NCBI GenBank assembly: GCA_946405805.1
Contig: CAMJIL010000002.1
Coordinates: 27,663-91,662, forward strand
DNA from: an uncultured Prevotellaceae bacterium
GTDB taxonomy: Bacteria > Bacteroidota > Bacteroidia > Bacteroidales > Bacteroidaceae
DNA length: 64,000 nt
Reading direction: 5' to 3'
Shown: positions 35,599 through 45,017 of the stretch, piece after piece
How the letters are laid out: the number at the start of each line of letters is the position of its first letter
Numbering within the stretch: position 1 is the first letter of the stretch
The notes under the pieces: model-generated
The model's database searches: none
Told to the model about the DNA's origin: nothing
Seen by the model: the letters and a program-made list of their open reading frames with translations, nothing else
Program-made: the position numbers and the translations under genes

Positions 35599-36516
35599 AT
35601 GGAAAAAGACACCAACGAGATACTGATGCGAAACGTTGCTCTGCTGTCAAAACAGACAGAGCAGGAGACAAGTATGATGCCGCAGACAGATGCTCCCCTA
35701 CCCTCCGTGGAACAGGTGAAGCAGATAGTATGCCTGGTGAAGAGTATGATATTCCCTGACTACTTCACCAAACGCCCGGCAACCGAGACGATAAACTCTT
35801 ACTTCATCGGCGTGAAGATGATGGAGCTGCTGCAGCTACTGACAAAGCAGATAGCCCACGGCATGCAGTTTTGTGAGGACAGCCATAAATTCACATCTAA
35901 GGAACAGGTGTATGAACTGGCGAACAAACTGGCACTGCAGTTTATCGACACCTTGCCGGAGATAAAACGCCTGCTTTATACTGACGTACAGGCTATGTTC
36001 GACAATGACCCTGCGGCTCTGAACTATGGAGAGGTGATATTCTGCTATCCCGTAGTGCAGGCTATGACACATTACCGCATCGCCCACAAGCTTCACGAGC
36101 TAAAAGTACCGGTGATACCGCGCATTATTACAGAATTAGCTCACTCCAAGACAGGTATCGACATCCATCCTGGAGCGCAAATAGGAGAATACTTCGCCAT
36201 CGACCACGGCACGGGTGTCGTTATCGGTGAGACATCTGTCATCGGCAACCATGTAACCCTCTATCAGGGCGTCACCCTCGGTTCGAAAAATTTCAAGCAC
36301 GACGAGCAGGGCAATATCCTGAACGTCCCGCGCCATCCTATCATAGAAGACTATGTCACAGTATATTCCAATGCCAGCATCTTAGGCCGCATCACCATCG
36401 GACACCATTCTATAATAGGCGGTAACATCTGGGTAACCCATAACGTAGCCCCTAACTCACGCATCCAACAGTCAAAAGCCGTAGAAAGCCACTACGAGGG
36501 CGGATTGGGGATATAA
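35599..36516 (+). CDS. cysE: Serine O-acetyltransferase (EpsC/CysE type)
   Basis: Left-handed beta-helix hexapeptide repeats: GIDIHPGAQIG, AIDHGTGVVIGETSVIG, TLYQGVTLG. Confidence 0.92.
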   Translation: MEKDTNEILMRNVALLSKQTEQETSMMPQTDAPLPSVEQVKQIVCLVKSMIFPDYFTKRPATETINSYFIGVKMMELLQLLTKQIAHGMQFCEDSHKFTSKEQVYELANKLALQFIDTLPEIKRLLYTDVQAMFDNDPAALNYGEVIFCYPVVQAMTHYRIAHKLHELKVPVIPRIITELAHSKTGIDIHPGAQIGEYFAIDHGTGVVIGETSVIGNHVTLYQGVTLGSKNFKHDEQGNILNVPRHPIIEDYVTVYSNASILGRITIGHHSIIGGNIWVTHNVAPNSRIQQSKAVESHYEGGLGI

Positions 36517-36606
36517 AGGTTAAAGTTAATAGTTGATAGATAATAGTTGATAGTTTAGAGTGTAGAGTTGAGAGTCAGTTATATAGTTTAGAGTTTAAAG
36601 TAAATA

Positions 36607-36631
36607 GCGCAAGATGCAAAGCATCCTGCGC
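36607..36631 (+). terminator. Hairpin downstream of cysE
   Basis: gcgcaagatgc-aaa-gcatcctgcgc inverted repeat. Confidence 0.4.
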
Positions 36632-36773
36632 CATTGTCTATTAAGCCGTAAGCTATTAAGCTACTAAGCTCTTTAACCGTTAACCTTTAACCGTTACTTT
36701 TACCGCGCTATCGATTGCCCCAATTTTAAAGCCCCAAAAATAAATGTAGGCTGCAAATGTGCAGCCTACGCAA

Positions 36774-37202
36774 TTAACTTTTCACTCTCAACTTTACATC
36801 CCTCCCTTTAAGGGAGGTCAGGAGGGTCCTTAAGGTGAGGCGTGAATTTATCACCATCCCCACGATCTTGTTTTCCCCTACCAGGATGCAGCCCTGAGTA
36901 TCTTTGGCGGTGTCGCCGGCATGTATGCGGATGCCTTGCCAGAGGCTGTTGAAACGGCTGTCACCCGTTATCAGCGGCAGCTGCGTTTTATACCTTGGGC
37001 TGTATGTCATACTGACCCTGTATTCCCCTTCCGGTATCGCACACGGTTTTATTGCCTTTAGCAGATTCCTGTCTGCCAGCACCTCCTCAACTGTCCTGTC
37101 CACCTTCATCTCAATACACGGCGGCTCAAGAGTGTCGCAAAGATAGGCAGCCCCCTCCAAACCTCCCCCAGTTAGTGATGCCAAGGGATTGTCCCCTGGC
37201 AT
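36774..37202 (-). CDS. DUF5675-like small protein
   Basis: LCDTLEPP, IPEGEYRVSMTYSPRYKTQLPLI, GIRIHAGDTAKDTQGCILVGENK. Confidence 0.7.
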   Translation of the reverse strand: MPGDNPLASLTGGGLEGAAYLCDTLEPPCIEMKVDRTVEEVLADRNLLKAIKPCAIPEGEYRVSMTYSPRYKTQLPLITGDSRFNSLWQGIRIHAGDTAKDTQGCILVGENKIVGMVINSRLTLRTLLTSLKGRDVKLRVKS

Positions 37203-37216
37203 CTTTCATAACATTG

Positions 37217-38170
37217 TTATTTAGATTTACTCTTGTATTCGCGGTAGGCAGCAAGGACTTTTCCGTAATCCTCTGGACTCATGAACCAGATGCGTGAATC
37301 ACCTTCGTTGCCAACTAACCTACGCGGATTTCTTGCGAGATAACGGAAGTTGAAAACGAGATTCTTTTGCTTGCGCTCCTCCTCAGTCATGGCTATAATC
37401 TGGCCATTATCGTCAAAGAGGAGATTTGGGTCACGATTGATAGTATCATTTTCTTCATCGGCATCCAGCATTTGGGGAACCAGCCAGCCCACGAGTGGCC
37501 GCTCGATGTTCCAGTCGGCAGTCTGTATGACAAGACATCTCTTTCCTTTAAAGGTAATCAAAGGCAGGGCATAGCGGAACATTTTTGTTTGTGCTGCAAT
37601 GAACCTCTCGGTTGCTACTTCTAAGAGTATGTTGGCCTCATTAATATTTTCGATGCGTTTATTCTCCGGGGCCAGATCGTTGTTTACGAATGCCTCAAGT
37701 ATCTTTGGGAAAGCGTAAAAAGGGCGTGGACCCATCATCATCAATGAATAGATAAGCTTTGAGCAGTTAGTCAACGGGTCGTATTTTCCCAGTTCCTGCT
37801 CAAAGGCATCAGATGCCTTGTCCATGTATGACACACCCTTCTCGAAATCTTGTTTCTGCATGTATGTTGAGCCGAGTCCCAAATAGGTGAGTCCCATGAG
37901 GGTGTCTTTCATTATGGTTTGTGCCTCGGCAATCTTCTGAGCACGCTCCAAATACTGCAGGGCGAGGTCATAGTTCCTCTTGTCTTTCAGAAAATCGTTG
38001 ATGAACGCCACTCCAGCCTCATACTGCAGTTTGCCGTCATTGGGATTCTTGTCTGCCAACTTCGCTTTTTGCTCAGCATCTTTCAGTGCAATAGCTACCG
38101 AGTCTTCTTGGGCATGAATATGCAGCGCCATGGCGCATATCAGCATAATGATGGTAAAATAACGTTTCAT
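37217..38170 (-). CDS. Exported TPR-containing protein (DUF4919-like)
   Basis: Signal peptide, TPR-like helices (ALQYLERAQKIAEA). Confidence 0.6.
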   Translation of the reverse strand: MKRYFTIIMLICAMALHIHAQEDSVAIALKDAEQKAKLADKNPNDGKLQYEAGVAFINDFLKDKRNYDLALQYLERAQKIAEAQTIMKDTLMGLTYLGLGSTYMQKQDFEKGVSYMDKASDAFEQELGKYDPLTNCSKLIYSLMMMGPRPFYAFPKILEAFVNNDLAPENKRIENINEANILLEVATERFIAAQTKMFRYALPLITFKGKRCLVIQTADWNIERPLVGWLVPQMLDADEENDTINRDPNLLFDDNGQIIAMTEEERKQKNLVFNFRYLARNPRRLVGNEGDSRIWFMSPEDYGKVLAAYREYKSKSK

Positions 38171-38189
38171 AATATTACTTCTATTTTAA

Positions 38190-40640
38190 TTAATATATTG
38201 AAATTTTACGTCCTTTGTGGATATAGATGCCTTTCTTAGTTGGCTTGCCTTGGAGCAGACGGCCCTGCATGTCGTACCAGCCCGTTGCACCAGCATCATT
38301 ATGCATTATGAATTCTGAATTATGAATTAAAGGTATCTCCGTCGGGTCATCAACCTCAATCATCCATGTGGTCAGGCAGAAGTAGTCCCTCTTGTCTATG
38401 CTGTGGAAGTCGTTGGCGATGAATATGTCAAAGAGGTACGCGCCTGACTCCAGATGTTCGGGCAGGTGGATTAAGGTTGTATTATATGTGCCGCTGATTA
38501 TCTGACATTTAGAGTAGAGTGTTTCTGTTTCGGGTAATACAGGTTCGGGGGTGCCCTCATCATTGAGTTTGTATAAATCAATCTTCAACACGGCGTCATA
38601 GTCCATCGGTGTACCATTGCCCAAGATTACCCCTATGACATAATCGGGATTACCCTTCTCGTCGGTTCCCTCGGCGTACCTTGCGCCCAGACATTCGAAG
38701 GCCAGTCTATCGAAGGCTGCAATCTTATGCCCTAAATATCCAGACACCTGGTTGATATCGGCTACGTCAGTGCCAATGATGTCATTAATGTTGGGATTTT
38801 TTGCTATCAGGAATACATAGTCGCCAATCCACGGAACGGACATTTTGAAGGATACGTCAGCCTTGCCTCCAGCTTCAATCACGGCTCTGGTTTTTGACAT
38901 GGTAGCAATATCTATCAGTTTGCCGTCCTCCACATAAAAGGCGCAGCATCGCAAGTCTCCGATAAAGTCATCGGCTGCTGCATTATTGCGGATGGTTGCA
39001 TTGACGGTTTGGGCTATATTGCATTGTTTCATACCCTTAATCTCAATGCCTGCAGAGGAGGATGTGAGCTGGGGTTGCGGATGAATTATCAGGTCGGTTA
39101 CTTCACCTCCATCTCCTATATTGACCTCTATGTAAGAGCTGGGGCCATAAACGGGTTTCCATGGGGCAGTAGTGCCGCTTTCACGGCTTACAAACATCAG
39201 TTTGTGATTGCCGGAAGAAAGGTTGCTGAATAAGTTTTCGGTGAGCGGGAAAAACACTACTCCAATATTATCATTACTGAATTTTACATAGTCGTAGCCA
39301 TCAACCTCATAATCATCGGTGTAACAGATGCTGCTCAGGTCAGGCGTAGCGTCATCATTGCGCTCAGCCAGACCAACGGTGAAGACACCGGGACGGTATG
39401 ATGAATTAACCATAAGGAACTCATCTTCAATATCTCCATCTTTGACATCCCACCCAAGGCCGTAAATATATCGATGGAACTTCTTTGATGGGTCTCGCAG
39501 CGGTTGCAGACCGATGAGTGCACTTTGACCTATATTGAAACCATCATCTATACTGGTAACGCCTGTGCCACCTGTACTGGGGTTGAGCAGGTTGATTTTG
39601 TAGAAGCCGTCGTCACCGCCGTTCCAGCCCCAGTTCACGTGGAAATAGCCTTCACCATCCTGCACCTCATAGCCGTCAAGGACAAAGGCATGGCCACCCA
39701 TGGCGCCAGATCCGCCATAAAGCACAGGTCTTTTCTCGTGGAGCTCATTGTAGAGTAGCTCATCCCACTCACTCAACGAATAGTCGGTAGGTATTGCGCG
39801 ATATGCATCAGGATCGTAACCGAAACTATTGGCAAGGAGGTCGGTGTCGTAGAAGATTCCATAAGAGATATCTGGCGAATAATCCATTTGTATCGACTGC
39901 CCGCAGTAGCGCATGAGCAGGGCTACGGCATTCTGTTGTTCCTCAGTGGTGGACACGAAATAGTCGTCCATCATATTGTCCCAGTCGAACGTTGTAACAG
40001 GCAATGCGTCTATAATACGACCATCACTCATCGTATATGCTGGTAATTCATTTGCCATCTCCCCTTGTGGCCAACGGTGATAGTTCATCACCTGGGCCAG
40101 AGCCGTGGCCATACAGCCGGTGACGCATAGTTTGCCATCAGTCTCGGGGCAGTAAGCATTGTATGGTTTCTCCGGATCGTAGGTATTTGAACCCTGTCCC
40201 CACTTGGTTGTCAACATAGGGGCAATGTCGTTGTGTGTCGGCACGCTTGTCGCCTTGACACCGAGGTCTTTGAGACGGGCGATGGCTCCTGCCGTCGTAT
40301 TGAGCCACCACTGCATATTTTCAGGAACTGACGTGGCATCAAAACTACCATTGTCGGTATATCCCAGCACGAGGTTGTCGCCTACGCAGTCGTCACCGCT
40401 CACGATAACAAAACCATCACCGGAATTAATGTTAAACACATAAAACTCCTTTTGTGCCTCCACGGCAGTAAGTTTCGCACCGTCGGAGCGTTGTGCACTT
40501 CTCGCAGACGATGTGTTACCCTTCATTGAAAAAAGAAATTTAGCTGCCTTTTCACGAGCCTCACTCTCAGTGACAGGCGCTGCTACCGCCGTCAATACAT
40601 AACTAAGGACGGCAACAAATATCAACAATACTTTTTTCAT
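38190..40640 (-). CDS. C10 (streptopain-like) cysteine peptidase with C-terminal sorting-like tail
   Basis: Signal peptide MKKVLLIFVAVLSYVLTAVAA, KLCVTGCMATALAQVMNYHRWP (Cys), GGHAFVLDGY (His), tail GWYDMQGRLLQGKPTKKGIYIHKGRKISIY. Confidence 0.9.
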   Translation of the reverse strand: MKKVLLIFVAVLSYVLTAVAAPVTESEAREKAAKFLFSMKGNTSSARSAQRSDGAKLTAVEAQKEFYVFNINSGDGFVIVSGDDCVGDNLVLGYTDNGSFDATSVPENMQWWLNTTAGAIARLKDLGVKATSVPTHNDIAPMLTTKWGQGSNTYDPEKPYNAYCPETDGKLCVTGCMATALAQVMNYHRWPQGEMANELPAYTMSDGRIIDALPVTTFDWDNMMDDYFVSTTEEQQNAVALLMRYCGQSIQMDYSPDISYGIFYDTDLLANSFGYDPDAYRAIPTDYSLSEWDELLYNELHEKRPVLYGGSGAMGGHAFVLDGYEVQDGEGYFHVNWGWNGGDDGFYKINLLNPSTGGTGVTSIDDGFNIGQSALIGLQPLRDPSKKFHRYIYGLGWDVKDGDIEDEFLMVNSSYRPGVFTVGLAERNDDATPDLSSICYTDDYEVDGYDYVKFSNDNIGVVFFPLTENLFSNLSSGNHKLMFVSRESGTTAPWKPVYGPSSYIEVNIGDGGEVTDLIIHPQPQLTSSSAGIEIKGMKQCNIAQTVNATIRNNAAADDFIGDLRCCAFYVEDGKLIDIATMSKTRAVIEAGGKADVSFKMSVPWIGDYVFLIAKNPNINDIIGTDVADINQVSGYLGHKIAAFDRLAFECLGARYAEGTDEKGNPDYVIGVILGNGTPMDYDAVLKIDLYKLNDEGTPEPVLPETETLYSKCQIISGTYNTTLIHLPEHLESGAYLFDIFIANDFHSIDKRDYFCLTTWMIEVDDPTEIPLIHNSEFIMHNDAGATGWYDMQGRLLQGKPTKKGIYIHKGRKISIY

Positions 40641-40660
40641 ATTCTGTTTGTCTTTAATAT

Positions 40661-42646
40661 TTACCATATCTTTACACGTTCCTCGGGGGCGAGATAGAGT
40701 TTGTCTGTCGGTTTCACGTCATAAAGGCGGTACCATTCGTCGAACAGGCGTGCGATGCCGTTGACACGGTTATGACCGGCAGAGTGTGTGTCAATGAGGA
40801 GTTGTAGCTTTAGCATTTCCACACTGCGTTCATTTTCTATTACTGCTATGGGCATTCCGTAGGAGAGCCAGTACTTCTTTAACTGCTCATCGTATTGCTC
40901 TCCAGTGAAGCCCTGCTGACGCAGGCGACGGCTATAAGCCTCAAAGGCGAGCGTAGCCCCGCCATAGTCGGCCATGTTCTCCCTGAGCGTCTTCACACCA
41001 TCTGCGGGCTGACCGGGGTATTGCTCCAGTTGGTTCCAAAGGTTTATGAGCTGCTGCTGCTTGGCCTTAAATGCAGCCTTGTCTTCTGCTGTCCACCAGT
41101 CGCGCTTGTATCCCATTTCGTCATACTCCGAACCGCCGGCATCGAATCCGTGGCACATCTCATGACCAAAGACTGAGGCCGTGCCGTAAAGTGTAGCCTC
41201 GCTCTGGGTGAGGTCGAAGATAGGGGCTATGAGGAATGCCGGTGGTATGAGAAGCTGGTTGTTCGTTTTGTTGTATGAGGCGTTGACCGTCGTAAAGGAC
41301 GTGAATGAATACCAGAAGTCCCAGCCGTGTGTATCGACGCTCTTGCCAATCAGATTGCGGAAAGCGGCTGCCTGCTGCTTGCGCAGGTTGCATACGACAT
41401 TGAGCAGTGTTGTACCATCTATGACAGGGGTCATCTCTTCGTGCCACTTGTCGGGATAGCCTATTAAGAAACTCATGTTGTCCAGCTTTTTCAGGGCGGC
41501 CTGCTTCGTAGCATCACTCATCCAGTCGAGATTGCCGATGCGCTCACGCAAAATGCTGCGGAATTCTTCCATTATTTCAGCGCACCGGTCCTTATTGATG
41601 TTCTGCGTGCCAAGGGCATCAACCAGCAGGTGGAACATGTGATATTTGGCGTACTGCATAGCGAACTGCATACAATAGCTGGCGGGAAGAGGCGACATCA
41701 GCCGGGGAATGAACATCATGTCTAATCCCATGACATATTCTATCATGTAGTCGCGCATCATTGCAACGCTATTCTCACTACCCTCAAACAACAGGTTCAG
41801 GAGCTGTTCGATAGCCTCTCCCTTTTCCTGTTCGTAACTCTCTGATACCTTGTCTGCCATGTCACCGATACCCATCAGCTGACAGACCTGAACGTAAACA
41901 TCTGAAGAACCACGGGTCATCGTACGGGTTGTAGCAGTCCAAGGGTGGATAATTCTGTTGAAGCCATTGTCGTAGGCCTTCATCTCTATTTTTTCAACAG
42001 CCAGAGCATTCGCCCCTATTTCCGCAATACGCTCGTCGCTGAAACCAAAGTTGCTGAGTTTGGAACATATTAACTGAAGGGGTTGTGACAGATTTTCCTC
42101 TTTTTCTGAATTGAATGCTTCGTTTACAAGAACTGATGGTAATTCTGATGTAAACTGGGGCTCTATAACCCTTGCATTCCCCAATGGCACCAAGCGCACC
42201 ACAGGGCTATATCCCCATTCGTGCAATTGCTTGAAGGCTGCCAGCAGCTGTTCCTGCGTCGTGATGGATGCGAGGTAATCAATGCGCTCCTTCAGCAGAG
42301 TCATGTCTGAAGAGTCGTCAGCATCGCTGGCCTTTGCCAACTGCCTAACCCCCGCAATTACGGGGTCGTTGGAGGTTTTCAGCACCTCTGCCTCTATACC
42401 TTGCAGCTTCGTAGAGAGTATTGTTGACATCGACTGCAGCTGACTGTCGTCGAGCCACTTGCCATACTGGTAGCGGTAGAAATCGTCGCCAGGTCTGACT
42501 GACGGGTCTATATACTTGTCGTATGGGAATGGTTTGTCATCAGTTACTACAACGTCGTTTTCTACTACGTAGTCATCACTGTCGGTACAGGCAGTGAAGT
42601 TTAGCACCATGATGGTCATTGCCATCAGACAGAGATTCTTTTTCAT
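40661..42646 (-). CDS. M13 family (PepO/neprilysin-like) metallopeptidase lipoprotein
   Basis: Lipobox-like LNFTAC, GHEMCHGFDAGG (HExxH), ENMADYGG; start set at MKKNLCLMAM. Confidence 0.92.
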   Translation of the reverse strand: MKKNLCLMAMTIMVLNFTACTDSDDYVVENDVVVTDDKPFPYDKYIDPSVRPGDDFYRYQYGKWLDDSQLQSMSTILSTKLQGIEAEVLKTSNDPVIAGVRQLAKASDADDSSDMTLLKERIDYLASITTQEQLLAAFKQLHEWGYSPVVRLVPLGNARVIEPQFTSELPSVLVNEAFNSEKEENLSQPLQLICSKLSNFGFSDERIAEIGANALAVEKIEMKAYDNGFNRIIHPWTATTRTMTRGSSDVYVQVCQLMGIGDMADKVSESYEQEKGEAIEQLLNLLFEGSENSVAMMRDYMIEYVMGLDMMFIPRLMSPLPASYCMQFAMQYAKYHMFHLLVDALGTQNINKDRCAEIMEEFRSILRERIGNLDWMSDATKQAALKKLDNMSFLIGYPDKWHEEMTPVIDGTTLLNVVCNLRKQQAAAFRNLIGKSVDTHGWDFWYSFTSFTTVNASYNKTNNQLLIPPAFLIAPIFDLTQSEATLYGTASVFGHEMCHGFDAGGSEYDEMGYKRDWWTAEDKAAFKAKQQQLINLWNQLEQYPGQPADGVKTLRENMADYGGATLAFEAYSRRLRQQGFTGEQYDEQLKKYWLSYGMPIAVIENERSVEMLKLQLLIDTHSAGHNRVNGIARLFDEWYRLYDVKPTDKLYLAPEERVKIW

Positions 42647-43050
42647 ATTCTGTTTGTGTGTTATATAGTTGTTAAAAAATCCTGCTGCAAAGGTATAAAT
42701 AATTGAGAAAACAACAAAAGAAAACAAAGATTTTTTTCCTTTTCCTATCATTTTTTGTGTGCGCACCCAAATATAAAATATTATCCGTACATTTGCGGCA
42801 TATTTCAACATTATTATTAAACAAAATGAAATACCCTGCTTCGCGAAAAAACAATTACTCCGTACGAAAACGAAAACTCTTTAACCGTTAACCGTTATTG
42901 ACGCTGGCAGAGGTTTTTCGGTTTCCGCAAAACAGGATGCGCCTCAGCATAGCTCAAAAACGATTTTGACTCTGCATTCGGCTTTCACTGTTTTTCTTGT
43001 CGCAGACAAGGGCATTCTATGTTAAATTCCAAATATTTTTCTCATTTTAA

Positions 43051-43215
43051 CTACATATTCAGCGTCTTGTTGCTGAGCTCGATATCTGACGTCAGCTTAA
43101 TGATGGCCTTGTCTGCGATAGCATCGCGCAGCTCTTGGTCTGTAGAGACGTTTGTCTGTGCTGATAATGTTGTAACGCAAAACAGCGCTGTCAGCATTGT
43201 AAATAATTTCTTCAT
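43051..43215 (-). pseudogene. 54-aa exported remnant (MKKLFTMLTALFCVTTLSAQTNVSTDQELRDAIADKAIIKLTSDIELSNKTLNM*), possibly the N-terminus of a decayed beta-helix-type surface protein
   Basis: Manual translation of the - strand; clean signal peptide then abrupt stop; below the ORF track's apparent size cutoff. Confidence 0.5.
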
Positions 43216-43595
43216 GCAGTTTTAGTTTTTTTATTTATTTTTCGGTAAATGTAAGGATAAAAGCACATAAAACAAAAAAATCAACAAAAAAACAACAAAA
43301 CGAGACAAAATAATGCCATTATTTTTTTTTAAACTCATATTGACAACAATATAACACAAATCGGAAATTACACATTGGATGCACGTTGGATACACGTTAG
43401 GGTACACTATTTTGAATATACAAGAAAACCAAATATTTTTGTAATTTTAACTTTCGGTTGAAGTTACTTCATCTTGATAATGACACAAAATAAAAATAAA
43501 TTATCATTTCGCTTGCATTATTCAAGACTTAATCGTAACTTTTACCCCACTTTGCAGGCTTGAAGTCACTCTCACTCGAAAAAACTCAAATAAAA

Positions 43596-43627
43596 TTTGT
43601 TTATTTGCTCGCTTAATCGTAACTTTG
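43596..43627 (+). promoter_or_regulatory. Bacteroidetes-type promoter for cdd
   Basis: TTTG 43596-43599, 20-nt spacer, TAACTTTG 43620-43627. Confidence 0.6.
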
Positions 43628-43636
43628 TCCCCCGGA

Positions 43637-44050
43637 ATGGATTACAACGAATTAATATCACAGGCGCTGGAAGCACGCAGATATGCTTATGCGCCATATT
43701 CCCACTTCAGCGTGGGTGCTGCACTGTTGGGTGCTGACGGCAGAGTGTTCAAAGGCTGTAACATCGAGAATGCGGCCTTCTCACCCAGTTTGTGTGCTGA
43801 ACGAACTGCTTTTGCGAAGGCTATTAGCGAGGGATGCAGCGATTTCATCGCAATAGCAATAGTGGGAGCGTCATCAGACAATAAGGGAACGGACTTCTGC
43901 ACACCATGCGGTGTATGCCGACAAGTGATGAGGGAATTCTGCCAGCAGGATTTCCACATTATCTGCGCCAAGACCGATGAGATGGGAGAAATTCTCGAGC
44001 AAAAGGTCTTTACACTCAGCGAGATGCTACCTGAAAGTTTTATGATATGA
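43637..44050 (+). CDS. cdd: Cytidine deaminase
   Basis: YAPYSHFSVGAALLG, GCNIENAAFSPSLCAERTA (CAE), PCGVCRQVM. Confidence 0.95.
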   Translation: MDYNELISQALEARRYAYAPYSHFSVGAALLGADGRVFKGCNIENAAFSPSLCAERTAFAKAISEGCSDFIAIAIVGASSDNKGTDFCTPCGVCRQVMREFCQQDFHIICAKTDEMGEILEQKVFTLSEMLPESFMI

Positions 44051-44964
44051 TTCGTGGTCGTTTCGCTCCTTCCCCTACTGGTCGCATGCATTTGGGTAAT
44101 GTGTATGCTGCCCTACTCTCCTGGCTGTCAGCAAAGAGTAAGGGCGGAGAATGGGTACTTCGCATTGAGGACATTGACCCAATTCGCTCCAAACAGGAGT
44201 TTGCAGACAGGATAATGGACGATTTGGAATGGTTGGGCCTGACATGGGACGGAGAGGTGACATACCAGAGTAAACGACAAGACATCTACGAGTATTACTT
44301 TGAACTGCTGCATAAAGAGAGATTGCTATACCCCTGTTTCTGCTCCAGAGCCGACCTGCTGGTAACCCAAGCACCGCATGAGTCTGACGGCAGGGTGGTT
44401 TACAAGGGTACTTGTCGCAATCTGAGGCCTGAGAGATATCCTCAGAACATCGCCCCAGCATGGCGCATGAGGGTGCCTGATGAAACAATAGAGACAACGG
44501 ACGGACACTATGGGGCATACCGAGTGCATTTGCCAACAGAAATAGGCGATTTCATCGTGAGAAGGAAAGATGGCGCTTTTGCATACCAACTTGTTGTGGT
44601 AGTGGACGACCTGACGATGGGCATCACGGAGGTGGTAAGAGGCAGGGACTTGCTGCTATCAACGTCACAACAATTGTTTTTGGCGCAGACACTTCGATAC
44701 CTCAACACAGAAAAAGTGTTCCCTGAGGTGAGTTATGCCCACTTCCCTCTCCTGATGAACGAAGCGGGGCAACGACTCTCGAAACGCGACAAAAGTCTTG
44801 ATATGGGAGTACTGAGAGAACAACATAGTGCAGGGGAAATCATCGGTTTCATCGCGCATCTTGCCGGCATAACGCCAACACAACGCCCCATAACACCGCA
44901 AGAATTGCTACCCTTCTTCAGGTGGGAAAAGATTCCAACAGAGGACATAAGAGTGAAAAGTTAG
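44047..44964 (+). CDS. gluQ: Glutamyl-Q tRNA(Asp) synthetase-like
   Basis: GRFAPSPTGRMHLGN, RIEDIDPIRSKQ, RLSKRDKS; short form lacking an anticodon-binding domain. Confidence 0.9.
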   Translation: MIRGRFAPSPTGRMHLGNVYAALLSWLSAKSKGGEWVLRIEDIDPIRSKQEFADRIMDDLEWLGLTWDGEVTYQSKRQDIYEYYFELLHKERLLYPCFCSRADLLVTQAPHESDGRVVYKGTCRNLRPERYPQNIAPAWRMRVPDETIETTDGHYGAYRVHLPTEIGDFIVRRKDGAFAYQLVVVVDDLTMGITEVVRGRDLLLSTSQQLFLAQTLRYLNTEKVFPEVSYAHFPLLMNEAGQRLSKRDKSLDMGVLREQHSAGEIIGFIAHLAGITPTQRPITPQELLPFFRWEKIPTEDIRVKS

Positions 44965-45017
44965 CGGTTAAAGAAAAAAATTGTCAACTGTCAATTGTCA
45001 ACTATCAATTAATAAAT

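Noticed and set aside
42754-42795. TTTG...TACATTTG as a + strand promoter near 42.79 kb
   Set aside because: Spacing is about 30 nt, too long for the -33/-7 consensus, and no credible + strand gene follows.
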